Translations under genes and position numbers: made by a program
The notes under the pieces: generated by a model
What the model was told of the DNA's origin: nothing
The model's input: the letters and a program-made list of their open reading frames with translations, nothing else
Databases searched by the model: none
Source of the DNA: Marinobacter sp. JH2
GTDB taxonomy: Bacteria > Pseudomonadota > Gammaproteobacteria > Pseudomonadales > Oleiphilaceae
DNA length: 64,000 nucleotides
Assembly: GCF_004353225.1 (NCBI RefSeq)
Contig: NZ_CP037934.1
Location: 2,418,001-2,482,000, forward strand
Reading direction: 5' to 3'
In this document: positions 24,088-33,377 of the stretch, piece after piece
How the letters are laid out: each line of letters starts with the position of its first letter
Position numbering within the stretch: position 1 is the first letter of the stretch

Positions 24088-25353
24088 TTAGATGATGTCG
24101 TCCATAGACTTCAGCGGGTAGTGCGCAGGATAAGGTTGGCCTGCCACACCAGAATCCACAGCAGCACGAGCTACCGCAGCGGGCACAACTTCCAGCAAGC
24201 GAACGTCCATCGGCTTAGGAATAATATAATCCTTACCGAATTCGAGGCTGTCTACGCCGTATGCTTCACAGATTTCCTGAGGCACAGATTCTTTCGCCAG
24301 CTCACGGATAGCGTTAACCGCTGCCACTTTCATTTCCTCGTTGATGCAAGTCGCGCGAACGTCCAGAGCACCACGGAAAATGAAGGGGAAGCCCAACACA
24401 TTGTTCACCTGGTTCGGGTAATCTGAACGGCCAGTGGCCATAATCAGGTCATCACGGGTGGACATCGCCAACGCATGATTGATTTCCGGATCCGGGTTGG
24501 AGCACGCGAAAACGATCGGGTTCGGAGCCATCTTCTTCAGCTGTTCCGCTGACAGAAGATCAGGACCGGACAGACCCAAAAATACGTCCGCGCCATCGAT
24601 AGCGTCATCCAGTGTGCGCTTGTCTGTGTCGTTCGCAAACATCGCCTTGTACTGGTTCAGGTCATCACGACCAGAGTGGATCACACCCTTACGGTCGAGC
24701 ATGAAGATGTTTTCAGAGCGAGCACCACAGCTGATCAGCAGTTTGGTGCAGGCAATGGATGCTGCGCCAGCGCCCAAACAGACAAATTTCGCGTCTTCAA
24801 TGTTCTTACCCTGCAGCTCTAGGGCATTGATCATGCCAGCCGCAGTGACGATCGCCGTACCATGCTGGTCATCGTGGAAGATGGGCACGTTGCACTTTTC
24901 GATCAGTGCGCGCTCAATTTCAAAGCACTCAGGGGCTTTGATATCTTCCAGGTTGATGCCACCAAAGGTGTCTGCAATGCGCTCAACAGTTTCAATAAAC
25001 GCTTGCGGGCTTTCGGAATTAACTTCGATATCGAATACGTCAATTCCAGCAAAGCGCTTGAACAGTACGCCTTTGCCTTCCATAACCGGCTTACTCGCCA
25101 GAGGACCGAGGTTACCCAAGCCCAGGATAGCGGTGCCGTCAGAAATAACGGCTACCAGATTACCCTTAGCGGTATATTTGTATGCGTTCTCGGGGTCCTT
25201 CGCGATCTCGCGGACCGGCTCGGCAACTCCAGGACTGTACGCCAGAGATAGATCGCGAGCTGTTTGAGTAGGCTTAGTGACTTCTACACTTAGCTTACCC
25301 GGCCGCGGTTTGGCGTGATATTCAAGGGCTGCTTCTTTCAGATCTTGAGACAT
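24088..25353 (-). CDS. maeB: Malic enzyme, short form (oxaloacetate-decarboxylating)
   Basis: Decarboxylates malate to pyruvate with NAD(P) reduction. The 421-aa product has the malic-enzyme N domain (LSLAYSPGVAEPVREIAKDPENAYKYT; TDGTAILGLGNLGPLASKPVMEGKGVLFKRFAGID) and the cofactor domain (VCLGAGAASIACTKLLI, ACSNPDPEI). It stops after the malic enzyme region, so it lacks the phosphotransacetylase-like C-terminal half of E. coli MaeB (about 759 aa). NADP or NAD preference cannot be read with certainty. The frame is open another 54 codons upstream, but MSQDLKEAALEYH at 25351-25353 is the family start and has GGAA upstream. It follows rpmE, separated by a terminator. Confidence 0.9.
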   Translation of the reverse strand: MSQDLKEAALEYHAKPRPGKLSVEVTKPTQTARDLSLAYSPGVAEPVREIAKDPENAYKYTAKGNLVAVISDGTAILGLGNLGPLASKPVMEGKGVLFKRFAGIDVFDIEVNSESPQAFIETVERIADTFGGINLEDIKAPECFEIERALIEKCNVPIFHDDQHGTAIVTAAGMINALELQGKNIEDAKFVCLGAGAASIACTKLLISCGARSENIFMLDRKGVIHSGRDDLNQYKAMFANDTDKRTLDDAIDGADVFLGLSGPDLLSAEQLKKMAPNPIVFACSNPDPEINHALAMSTRDDLIMATGRSDYPNQVNNVLGFPFIFRGALDVRATCINEEMKVAAVNAIRELAKESVPQEICEAYGVDSLEFGKDYIIPKPMDVRLLEVVPAAVARAAVDSGVAGQPYPAHYPLKSMDDII

Positions 25354-25526
25354 TGCCACTGTTCCGTTTGTCACGTTTAAAAGTAAAAGCCGCCTGACGC
25401 TCAGGTCGACGGAGCGCGACATTATGGCGCGCTCGCCCAAAAACGACAAGCTAAACCAGAATATTTTATAACCAGTCAATAGGGCATTTTGCTTATAAAA
25501 AGGATTGACGAGCAAATTTCAGGCAC

Positions 25527-25552
25527 AAAAAAAGCGCCCGTAGGCGCTTTTT
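25527..25552 (-). terminator. Intrinsic terminator after rpmE
   Basis: On the minus strand, AAAAAGCGCC pairs with GGCGCTTTTT around a 4-nt loop, and T7 follows. It lies 16 bp past the rpmE stop. Confidence 0.9.
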
Positions 25553-25567
25553 ACATTCCGGCTATAC

Positions 25568-25789
25568 TCAGTCTTTCTTAGCACCGATACGACCACCGAA
25601 ACGCTTGTTGAACTTATCGATACGACCACCAGTGTCCATAACCTTCTGCTTACCGGTGTAGAACGGGTGACACTGGGAGCACACGTCCAGCTGCAGGTCG
25701 TGACCAACAGTAGAGCGGGTCTTGATCACGTTACCGCAAGAACAGGTAGCAGTGATGTCTTCGTACTTAGGATGAATACCTTCTTTCAT
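25568..25789 (-). CDS. rpmE: 50S ribosomal protein L31 (zinc-binding form)
   Basis: Large-subunit protein that forms a bridge at the subunit interface. It has 73 aa. Four Cys (CSCGN at about 16 and 18, CSQC at about 37 and 40) mark the zinc-binding C+ type, which is usually replaced by a Cys-free paralog under zinc shortage. FNKRFGG near the C terminus is typical. AGAGG lies eight bases before the ATG. It is divergent from priA across a 232-bp gap in which I recognised no further feature. Confidence 0.97.
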   Translation of the reverse strand: MKEGIHPKYEDITATCSCGNVIKTRSTVGHDLQLDVCSQCHPFYTGKQKVMDTGGRIDKFNKRFGGRIGAKKD

Positions 25790-26021
25790 GGCGAACCTCT
25801 TTCGGGCATGCCGCTACCTGATCACCGCCGGATAAACCGTTTTTGGGTCAGGCACCGCAATTTTGAATCAATTGAAAGACCGTGCACTACCACGCCCGGC
25901 CAGAAACAGACCGCGAATCTTACTGGCAAAGCTGGCCACAGGCAAGTATCTTCCGCAGTGACTATTGCGCCAAAACCATCAGCCGGCGCTATATCACCGA
26001 TATTCAGGATACGCAGATACC

Positions 26022-28193
26022 GTGACACAGCCCAGAACCGCACGCATCGCTTTGAACCGCCCCTTGCGCCGGCTGTTCGATTACAGCATCCCGGACGATC
26101 TGGAGCTGACACCCGGCCAGCGCGTTAAAGTACCCTTTGGCCGACAGATATTGACTGGCCTGGTGGTTGAAACCGGCGTGCAGCCACCGGAAGGCATCGC
26201 CCTAAAACCCGTACAGGCAGCACTCGAGCCGTGGCCTGCGCTTCCGGACGGCACCTTTCGCCTACTCACCTGGGCCAGTGATTATTACCAACACCCACTG
26301 GGAGAATGCCTGTTTACTGCCCTTCCCCCGGCGCTTAGACGCGGCAGGCCCGCCGCACTAAAACCCGACGAGCAGTGGCAGACTGCCGCAAACGACGCCG
26401 CGCTGCCTGCAAACGCCCACCGACAAATCGCGCTCTTTAACACAATTAAAACCGCGCCAGGCATCACCACCAGCGCACTGGTGCAATCCGGTTACAGCCG
26501 TGCCCAGATCCGCTCCCTGGAACAAAAAGAACTGATCCAGCAAAGCATCACGACCAATGTGCAACCGCTCATTCCAGAAGCGGCGCTTCCAGCCCCTGTT
26601 CTATCCGACGCCCAACAGAAGGCTGCTGTAGATTTGCCCGAAAACACCCAGCAATTTTCCGCCAGCTTACTGTTTGGCATCACCGGTAGCGGCAAAACCG
26701 AGCTGTACCTGCACTATCTAAAAACGCGCCTTCAGCATGACGAACAGGCCTTGGTATTGGTACCTGAAATCAACCTGACACCACAAACCGTCGCCCGATT
26801 TCGCCGCTATTTCGGCAACCGCATTCAAGTATGGCACTCCGCGCTAAACGACGGCGAACGTCTGAGCACCTGGTTGAAAATTCGCAACGGTGAACCCGTC
26901 ATTCTTATTGGCACACGATCGGCCGTTCTGCTTCCATTTACTCATCTTCGCACCATCATCGTGGATGAAGAGCACGACAGCTCCTACAAGCAAGGCGAAG
27001 GCTTTCGCTACTCTGGCCGAGATGTTGCGGTGTACCGCGCTCACCTGAACCAGTGCCCGGTCATTCTCGGCTCCGCAACGCCTTCACTGGAATCCTGGCA
27101 TAACGCCAGCCAAGGCAAATACAACCTCGCGAGACTTGAACAGAGAGCGGGCAATGCCAAACCGCCCGAGCTAACCCTATTGGACATTCGTAGCCGGCCG
27201 CTGGAAGCCGGGCTCGCTCGTCCGGCTTTGACCGCTATAAAGGAAACACTCGATCGCGGCGAGCAGGCACTGGTGTTCGTGAATCGCCGAGGCTTCGCGC
27301 CGGTCATGATGTGCTTTGACTGTGGCCACATGGAAGAGTGCCCTCGCTGCGACACGCGCCTGACCTACCACCGGCGCGACCGGGCCATGCGCTGCCACCA
27401 CTGCGACTTCCAAACCGCAGCAAGCCACACGTGCCCGAAATGCAAAAGCGAAAATTTCAAACCGGTGGGCCAAGGCACCGAGCGCACAGAAGAAACGCTG
27501 GCAGAACACTTCCCCGACACCCCGATCGTTCGGGTGGATCGAGACAGCACGCAGCGCAAAGGCAGCATTCAGGCCATCTTGAAAAAAGTGAACAGCGGCG
27601 AACCCTGCATCTTGGTAGGCACACAAATGCTCGCCAAAGGCCACGACTTCCCGAACGTTACCTTGGTTACCGTTGTGAACGCCGACGGCGGCTTGTTCAG
27701 CGTGGACTTTCGCGCTCCCGAACAAATGGTTCAAACTTTGCTGCAAGTCAGCGGTCGGGCTGGCCGGGGCGACAAACCCGGCAAAGTACTCATTCAGACC
27801 TGCCACAGCGACCACCCATTGCTGAACGCCTTATGCCAAGGCAACTACCCCGCCATTGCGGACCAACTTTTGGCAGAACGAGAATCCGGACTCCTGCCCC
27901 CATTTCGGGCTATGGCCATCCTGCGCGCTGAAGCCGATACCATGCAAAACAGCCTGCAACTTCTGGACTCCCTGAAACCGATGGCCAGCACGCCCGGCGT
28001 TGAGGTGTGGGGGCCACTGCCCGCAGTTATCGCCCGAAAAGCCGACCGGCACCGCGCACAACTTATCTTGGTGAGTGATCACCGCAAACAACTCAACCGA
28101 TTACTCACCTATCTCTGTCAGTATTTGGACCAAACCAAACTGCCCAGTAACACCAAATGGATGGTGGATGTAGACCCGCAAGAAACCGGCTGA
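26022..28193 (+). CDS. priA: Primosomal protein N' (replication restart helicase PriA)
   Basis: 3'-5' superfamily 2 helicase that reloads the replisome at collapsed forks. It has about 723 aa from the GTG at 26022; the frame also offers an ATG at 25965, but the extra 19 residues (MRQNHQPALYHRYSGYADT) do not look like the family, whose N terminus matches TARIALNRPLRRLFDYSIP. Visible motifs are Walker A GITGSGKTEL, the DEEHDSSYKQ box, GSATPSLES, the zinc-binding Cys pairs (CFDCGHMEECPRC; CHHCDFQTAASHTCPKC), and the C-terminal helicase motifs GTQMLAKGHDFPNVTLV and QVSGRAGRG. Confidence 0.95.
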   Translation: MTQPRTARIALNRPLRRLFDYSIPDDLELTPGQRVKVPFGRQILTGLVVETGVQPPEGIALKPVQAALEPWPALPDGTFRLLTWASDYYQHPLGECLFTALPPALRRGRPAALKPDEQWQTAANDAALPANAHRQIALFNTIKTAPGITTSALVQSGYSRAQIRSLEQKELIQQSITTNVQPLIPEAALPAPVLSDAQQKAAVDLPENTQQFSASLLFGITGSGKTELYLHYLKTRLQHDEQALVLVPEINLTPQTVARFRRYFGNRIQVWHSALNDGERLSTWLKIRNGEPVILIGTRSAVLLPFTHLRTIIVDEEHDSSYKQGEGFRYSGRDVAVYRAHLNQCPVILGSATPSLESWHNASQGKYNLARLEQRAGNAKPPELTLLDIRSRPLEAGLARPALTAIKETLDRGEQALVFVNRRGFAPVMMCFDCGHMEECPRCDTRLTYHRRDRAMRCHHCDFQTAASHTCPKCKSENFKPVGQGTERTEETLAEHFPDTPIVRVDRDSTQRKGSIQAILKKVNSGEPCILVGTQMLAKGHDFPNVTLVTVVNADGGLFSVDFRAPEQMVQTLLQVSGRAGRGDKPGKVLIQTCHSDHPLLNALCQGNYPAIADQLLAERESGLLPPFRAMAILRAEADTMQNSLQLLDSLKPMASTPGVEVWGPLPAVIARKADRHRAQLILVSDHRKQLNRLLTYLCQYLDQTKLPSNTKWMVDVDPQETG

Positions 28194-28268
28194 GACTGGC
28201 AAAAATGCGAATCAGCGCAAGCCGTGCAAAACGTTACAATCTTTTTCACAATTTTGACCGAGCGAGCA

Positions 28269-28295
28269 TTCCATTTCTGTTGGCTGTGCTATGAT
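28269..28295 (+). promoter_or_regulatory. Candidate extended -10 promoter for the Ig-like lipoprotein gene
   Basis: TATGAT (28290-28295) is preceded by TG one base upstream (TGCTATGAT), an extended -10 element. TTCCAT at 28269-28274 is a weak -35 at 15 bp spacing. The start codon is about 107 bp downstream. Confidence 0.35.
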
Positions 28296-28402
28296 TTTCA
28301 GCAATCTAACCGATAAAGCTGAATAAAAACTGAGGTTGCGGTTCTCTCGCGGGGAATGCGTGGCGAAAAGGCTTTTGCTGTAACGAACACTGGAGATAAA
28401 TA

Positions 28403-30298
28403 ATGTCAGGGAAAATCCTTGCGCGCATGTCAGCGTTGTCGCTGACTTTTGTTTTGGCTGCTTGTGGAGGTGATGATAGCTCAACGCCTCTGGCTGGCGG
28501 GGGCAACGGTGGAAATAGCGACAGCACCACCGGTGACAATGGCGATGGCACAACACCAGAAGTACAAGTAGAAGTCGGCTCTATCGACTTATTCGCCAAC
28601 CCAGTTCGCATCAACACATCATCGTCAGCCAGTGCAGCTATAACTGCACGAATCAAAAATGAAAACGGAGTTCTGCTTCCCGATGTTCCGGTAACCTTTG
28701 CGGCGCCACAAGGCGGAACGCTTCAGGTCACACAAGCAACAACAGACGACGCAGGGATCGCAACAGCTCAGTTGACCGGCGACAATGATCGGAAAAACAC
28801 TACTCTAACGGTAAACGCTTCCGCTGGGGGAGTCAGCGAGTCTGTTGCTATCGAGGTCACGGGGACAACCCTTACCCTGAAAGGCCCTCAATCAATATCT
28901 TTCGGTAATAGTGATAGCTACCAGGCTGTCCTTCTGGATTCAGAAGGGAATGGCATTGCGGATCAAGTGATTTCATTATCAACTACCCTAGGCTCAATCA
29001 CCTCCCCGACACTAACAACCGAGAACAATGGTGCTGTAGCTTTCGAGCTTTCAAGCGCGAGCTCGGGAGGCACTGCAAGCTTAACTGCCACAGCGTTTGA
29101 GGGTGCGAGCACTTTACGCACGACACTGGACGTAGCAATTTCAAGTGATGACTTCACTTTCACCTCGCCAGCTAACGGATCTGAATTAGACATTGGAGCC
29201 CCCTCAACGCTTTCAGTTAGCTGGGAAAGAGACGGGACTCCGGTTCCAGATGGGTCAACGATTAATTTCAGCACTACACGCGGAACTTTAACTCCAGCGG
29301 ACGGTGCCGTAACAACTTCTGGAGGAGTAGCTACAATTGATATTTCCTCCTCAAGCGCCGGTCTATCAACCGTTACTGCGAGAGATCCGTCTTCGGGCCT
29401 TACCACCTCAATAGACGTCGAGTTCGTTGCTACGACCCCTGACACTCTTAGTGTTCAGGCCACGAAAACTCAGCTAAGTCTCAATGACTCAACTGAAGTT
29501 ACCGCGATCGTGCGTGATATCGATAACAACCGCGTGAAAAATCAAGTAGTCAATTTTCTCTTAGTAGCCGATGAGAGCAATGGACGCTTGTCAGATAGCG
29601 TAGCGATCACAGACTCCCAAGGCCGAGCGTCAACAACTTTCATCGCTGGCTCTAGCATTAGCGGCCGTGATGGCGTAGAGATCAAGGCTTCAACGAGCAA
29701 CAACACCATCAGCGATACAACTGCGCTCACAGTCGCACGCCAAGCCTTGCGACTTGCAATCGGCACCGGTAATGAACTCGAAGAACCAGATACCGTGCGC
29801 TATAAAAAGCCTTACCTTGCTATTGTGACGGATGCAAATGGCTCTCCAATCGAAAATGCGGAGGTTGAACTAAGCGTACTGCCAATCGGTTATAATAAAG
29901 GTAGCTATCAGGTCGTAGATGACAAATGGACAGAAGCACCAGGATCAATTTTTTGCCCTGCGGAAGATATAAACCAAAATGGACAGCTAGATTCGGGCGA
30001 AGACACAAACGGCAGTGGCAAGCTGGAACCTACCAACTCAGCTACGACAAGCTCCTCAACAATCACTACAGCCAGTGATGGCTCTGCAGATTTTGACTTG
30101 CTGTACCCGCAAAGTCATTGCAACTGGGTCCAAGTGCGCTTAACGGCAACGGTGAAAGTCGGTGGTACAGAAAACGAAGAATCCACAGAATTTTTCCTCT
30201 CTTGCCTCGCCAGTGACCTTAGCGATACCGATATTTCACCTCCCGGTGGAACCGGAGGCCTATATGGTTCTACTCCAAACTGCGCCAATCTAGACTAA
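28403..30298 (+). CDS. Large Ig-like (Big domain) surface lipoprotein
   Basis: 631-aa predicted lipoprotein: signal peptide with lipobox LAAC (Cys about 21), then a Gly/Asp/Ser/Thr-rich linker (GGDDSSTPLAGGGNGGNSDS...). A series of bacterial Ig-like repeats resembling the invasin/intimin Big_1 type follows; repeating phrases such as VPVTFAAPQGGTLQVTQATTDDAGIATAQLTG and VVNFLLVADESNGRL recur about every 100 residues. Near 520-545 a segment DINQNGQLDSGE followed by DTNGSGKLEP looks like tandem calcium-binding loops. No transport or enzymatic domain is visible. By eye the DNA is more AT-rich and Ser/Thr-biased than its neighbours, and it interrupts the priA-argS order seen in Pseudomonas, so it may be an acquired adhesion or surface gene. 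Function is unknown. Confidence 0.85.
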   Translation: MSGKILARMSALSLTFVLAACGGDDSSTPLAGGGNGGNSDSTTGDNGDGTTPEVQVEVGSIDLFANPVRINTSSSASAAITARIKNENGVLLPDVPVTFAAPQGGTLQVTQATTDDAGIATAQLTGDNDRKNTTLTVNASAGGVSESVAIEVTGTTLTLKGPQSISFGNSDSYQAVLLDSEGNGIADQVISLSTTLGSITSPTLTTENNGAVAFELSSASSGGTASLTATAFEGASTLRTTLDVAISSDDFTFTSPANGSELDIGAPSTLSVSWERDGTPVPDGSTINFSTTRGTLTPADGAVTTSGGVATIDISSSSAGLSTVTARDPSSGLTTSIDVEFVATTPDTLSVQATKTQLSLNDSTEVTAIVRDIDNNRVKNQVVNFLLVADESNGRLSDSVAITDSQGRASTTFIAGSSISGRDGVEIKASTSNNTISDTTALTVARQALRLAIGTGNELEEPDTVRYKKPYLAIVTDANGSPIENAEVELSVLPIGYNKGSYQVVDDKWTEAPGSIFCPAEDINQNGQLDSGEDTNGSGKLEPTNSATTSSSTITTASDGSADFDLLYPQSHCNWVQVRLTATVKVGGTENEESTEFFLSCLASDLSDTDISPPGGTGGLYGSTPNCANLD

Positions 30299-30305
30299 CT
30301 AATAT

Positions 30306-30335
30306 AAAAAGCCCGGCCTAACCGCCGGGCTTTTT
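30306..30335 (+). terminator. Intrinsic terminator after the Ig-like lipoprotein gene
   Basis: AAAAAGCCCGGC pairs with GCCGGGCTTTTT around a 6-nt loop and starts 8 bp past the stop codon. Confidence 0.9.
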
Positions 30336-30432
30336 GCTTACACTCTAACTTTCCGCGATAATACGCCTCTTCTATTTTCAACGGGCGCCCTGCCCTGACA
30401 CCCACTCTTCTGAAAACCGAGTCGTCTGACGC

Positions 30433-32118
30433 ATGAAAGAGACCGTATCCGAGCTTCTCCAGTCCGCACTGGCCACCCTTCAATCTGAAGGCACCTTGCC
30501 GACTGGCCACACCTTCACGCCGCAGGTTGGCAACACCAAGGACAAATCCCACGGGGATTACGCCTGCAATATTGCCTTGGTGGCTTCAAAAGCCGCTGGT
30601 TGTCCTCCGCGAAAGCTGGCTGAAGCGCTGATCGCCGCGTTGCCGAAGAGCGATGCTGTTGCGAAGGTCGAGATTGCCGGGCCCGGGTTTATTAACTTTT
30701 TCATGAGCACCGCCAGTGCGTTCGGGATTGTGAACACGATTCTGGATGAAGCGGAGCAGTTTGGCCGTAATAACAATGGCAAGGGCGAAAAGGTTCAGGT
30801 GGAATTTGTTTCTGCTAACCCGACTGGCCCGCTGCATGTGGGGCATGGCCGTGGCGCCGCCATTGGCGACTGCCTTTGCCGCTTGCTGGAAGCCAACGGT
30901 TACGATGTTACCCGTGAGTTTTATTACAACGATGCGGGTGCCCAAATTAACAATCTGGCACTGTCGGTTCAGTCCCGGGTGAAGGGCCTGACACCAGATC
31001 ACGAAAGCTGGCCGGAAGACGGTTACCGTGGCGATTACATCGTTGATGTGGCCAACGCCTACCTAGCCGGTGAAACCGTGATCGCGGACGACCGGGAAGT
31101 CACGGCTAAGGCTGACCCCGATGACCAAGCTGCGATTCGTGAATTTGCCGTTGCCTACCTGCGCAGGGAACAGGATCTCGATCTGAAAGCCTTTGGCGTT
31201 CAGTTTGATGTGTACTTCCTGGAATCCTCCTTGTACGACGACGGCAAAGTAGACGCCACCGTTGAGCGCCTGAAAGCCAATGGCTACACCTATGAGCACG
31301 AAGGCGCCATGTGGCTGAAAACCACCGAATTCGGCGACGACAAAGACCGCGTGATGCGCAAGAAAGACGGTGGCTACACCTACTTCCTGCCCGACGTGGC
31401 CTACCACCTCGATAAGTGGCAGCGTGGTTTTACCACCGTGATCAACGAGCAAGGTGCAGATCATCACTCCACCGTGACGCGGGTTCGCGCTGGTTTGCAG
31501 GCACTGAAAGCCGACATTCCTCAGGGCTGGCCGGATTACGTACTGCACCAGATGGTGATGGTCACCCGTTCCGGGCAGGAAGTAAAAATCTCCAAGCGTG
31601 CCGGTAGCTACGTCACCGTGCGGGATTTGATCGACGAAGTGGGCCGCGATGCTACTCGTTTCTTTCTGGCTGCTCGCCGGGTGGACTCCCAGTTGACCTT
31701 CGATATCGATCTGGCCCGCTCTCAGACCAATGAAAACCCGGTGTATTACATCCAGTATGCCCATGCGCGGATTTGCAGCGTATTGCGCAAGCTGGAAGCC
31801 GACGGGGTTCAGCGCGGCCGCACCGAATGTGTGGGCGATCTGAGCCTGCTAACACTGGACGAAGAAAAGGAACTGGCGAACCAGCTGGCCAAGTATCCGG
31901 AATTGATTACCAACTCCGCCGCTCAGCGTGAACCGCACCACCTGACACACTACCTGCGTGATCTGGCTGGACAGTTCCATACTTACTACAACGCTCATAA
32001 AGTGCTGATTGAAGACACCGCGCTTCGCGATGCACGGGTGAGCTTGTACTTGGCGGTACGCCAAGTCATCGAGAACGGCTTAGGCCTGCTGGGCGTAAGC
32101 GCCCCAGAGGAGATGTAA
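30433..32118 (+). CDS. argS: Arginyl-tRNA synthetase
   Basis: Class I aminoacyl-tRNA synthetase for arginine. The 561-aa product has the N-terminal additional domain ([16 protein letters not shown]...), the HIGH-type motif [12 protein letters not shown], the KMSK-type region [19 protein letters not shown], and the DALR anticodon domain ([26 protein letters not shown]). It heads an apparent operon argS - SPOR protein - hslV - hslU with gaps of 7, 62 and 11 bp, the order found in Pseudomonas. Confidence 0.97.
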   Translation: MKETVSELLQSALATLQSEGTLPTGHTFTPQVGNTKDKSHGDYACNIALVASKAAGCPPRKLAEALIAALPKSDAVAKVEIAGPGFINFFMSTASAFGIVNTILDEAEQFGRNNNGKGEKVQVEFVSANPTGPLHVGHGRGAAIGDCLCRLLEANGYDVTREFYYNDAGAQINNLALSVQSRVKGLTPDHESWPEDGYRGDYIVDVANAYLAGETVIADDREVTAKADPDDQAAIREFAVAYLRREQDLDLKAFGVQFDVYFLESSLYDDGKVDATVERLKANGYTYEHEGAMWLKTTEFGDDKDRVMRKKDGGYTYFLPDVAYHLDKWQRGFTTVINEQGADHHSTVTRVRAGLQALKADIPQGWPDYVLHQMVMVTRSGQEVKISKRAGSYVTVRDLIDEVGRDATRFFLAARRVDSQLTFDIDLARSQTNENPVYYIQYAHARICSVLRKLEADGVQRGRTECVGDLSLLTLDEEKELANQLAKYPELITNSAAQREPHHLTHYLRDLAGQFHTYYNAHKVLIEDTALRDARVSLYLAVRQVIENGLGLLGVSAPEEM

Positions 32119-32125
32119 GCAGCTC

Positions 32126-32773
32126 ATGGCCAGAGATTATGCCAAGAAAGACCGCCCTTCCGGCAAAGGTGCTGCTGCGCCCCGAAAGCGCAATGCCCAG
32201 TCAGGCAATAAGTCTGCGACCAAGCCGAAACGCAGTGCACCTTCGCACTCCCAACAGGGTGGCTTATCTGTGAAGTGGATTCTATCTCTGGCCGCTGTGG
32301 GCGGCTTTATGGGCTTCATTGTGTATTTGAACACCCTGCCTACGGGGCAGGAGGTTCAACAGTCGTCACCCTCACAGGCACAGCAAACACAACCTCAAGC
32401 GCCTCAGAAGCAGCCCCCGGCGCAAACCGCCCGCAAAGAGCGCGATTTCCGGTTCTACGAAATGCTGCCGGAATCCGAAGTGGTTCCGCCCAAGGTTGAA
32501 GAATACACCCCTGGCCCCGCCAAACAGGCCTACGACTATGTGGTTCAGTCTGGCTCGTTCCGCAGCAAGCAAGACGCCGAGCGCCAGCGCGCCCAGATCG
32601 CCTTTCAAGGCTTGCGCGCGCACGTTCAACACGTGGTTCAGGACAACGGCAGTCAGTGGTACCGCGTAAATGTGGGCCCCTTCACTTCTCGAAGCCAGAT
32701 GAGCTCCGCTGTTGATAAGCTAGTGGGCATAAATATTCAACCTCTGGTTCGAAAGATTCCCAAGAAAGGTTGA
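32126..32773 (+). CDS. FtsN-like SPOR-domain cell division protein
   Basis: 215-aa bitopic protein. The N tail is short and very basic (KKDRPSGKGAAAPRKRNAQSGNKS...), followed by one membrane helix (about 50-68, VKWILSLAAVGGFMGFIVYL), a Gln/Pro-rich periplasmic linker, a FYEMLPE motif that is typical for this family, and a C-terminal SPOR domain (YDYVVQSGSFRSKQDAERQRAQIAFQGLRAHV...). SPOR domains bind denuded peptidoglycan at the septum. The topology matches FtsN, and its place between argS and hslV matches the Pseudomonas SPOR gene. Whether it is the functional FtsN is inferred. Confidence 0.85.
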   Translation: MARDYAKKDRPSGKGAAAPRKRNAQSGNKSATKPKRSAPSHSQQGGLSVKWILSLAAVGGFMGFIVYLNTLPTGQEVQQSSPSQAQQTQPQAPQKQPPAQTARKERDFRFYEMLPESEVVPPKVEEYTPGPAKQAYDYVVQSGSFRSKQDAERQRAQIAFQGLRAHVQHVVQDNGSQWYRVNVGPFTSRSQMSSAVDKLVGINIQPLVRKIPKKG

Positions 32774-32835
32774 ATTCACTTCAAGCGCCTCCATAACGTC
32801 TGGATACCAATCTTCATCAGGCAACTGGAGCCAAA

Positions 32836-33366
32836 ATGACTACGATTGTTTCCGTCCGTCGTGACGACGAAGTCGCTATGGGAGGTGATGGCCAGGTTTC
32901 ACTGGGCAACACCGTCATGAAAGGCAATGCCCGTAAAGTTCGCCGACTGTATAACGGCCAAGTCATTGCCGGGTTTGCTGGCGGCACTGCCGATGCTTTC
33001 ACTCTTTTCGAGCGCTTCGAAGCCCAACTGGAAAAGCATCAAGGCAACCTGACCCGAGCGGCAGTGGAGCTCGCCAAAGACTGGCGATCCGATCGTGCGC
33101 TGCGCAAGCTGGAAGCCCTGCTGGCCGTGGCCGACAAAACCGCCTCGTTAATTATTACCGGTAATGGCGATGTAATTGAGCCCGAACAAGGCTTGATTGC
33201 CATTGGTTCCGGGGGCCCCTTTGCTCAGGCATCTGCCCGCGCGTTGCTTGAAAACACCGATCTGAGTGCACACGAAATTGCCGAGAAGGCTCTGGAAATT
33301 GCAGGAGACATCTGCATCTACACCAACCAGAACCGCACTCTCGAAGTGCTGCCCATACAAGACTGA
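32836..33366 (+). CDS. hslV: ATP-dependent protease peptidase subunit HslV
   Basis: Proteasome-like threonine peptidase that docks with the HslU ATPase. It has 176 aa. After Met removal the N terminus is Thr ([24 protein letters not shown]), the catalytic nucleophile. The [16 protein letters not shown] stretch and the C-terminal GDICIYTN region are characteristic. hslU follows 11 bp later. Confidence 0.97.
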   Translation: MTTIVSVRRDDEVAMGGDGQVSLGNTVMKGNARKVRRLYNGQVIAGFAGGTADAFTLFERFEAQLEKHQGNLTRAAVELAKDWRSDRALRKLEALLAVADKTASLIITGNGDVIEPEQGLIAIGSGGPFAQASARALLENTDLSAHEIAEKALEIAGDICIYTNQNRTLEVLPIQD

Positions 33367-33377
33367 CCGGAGCGACC

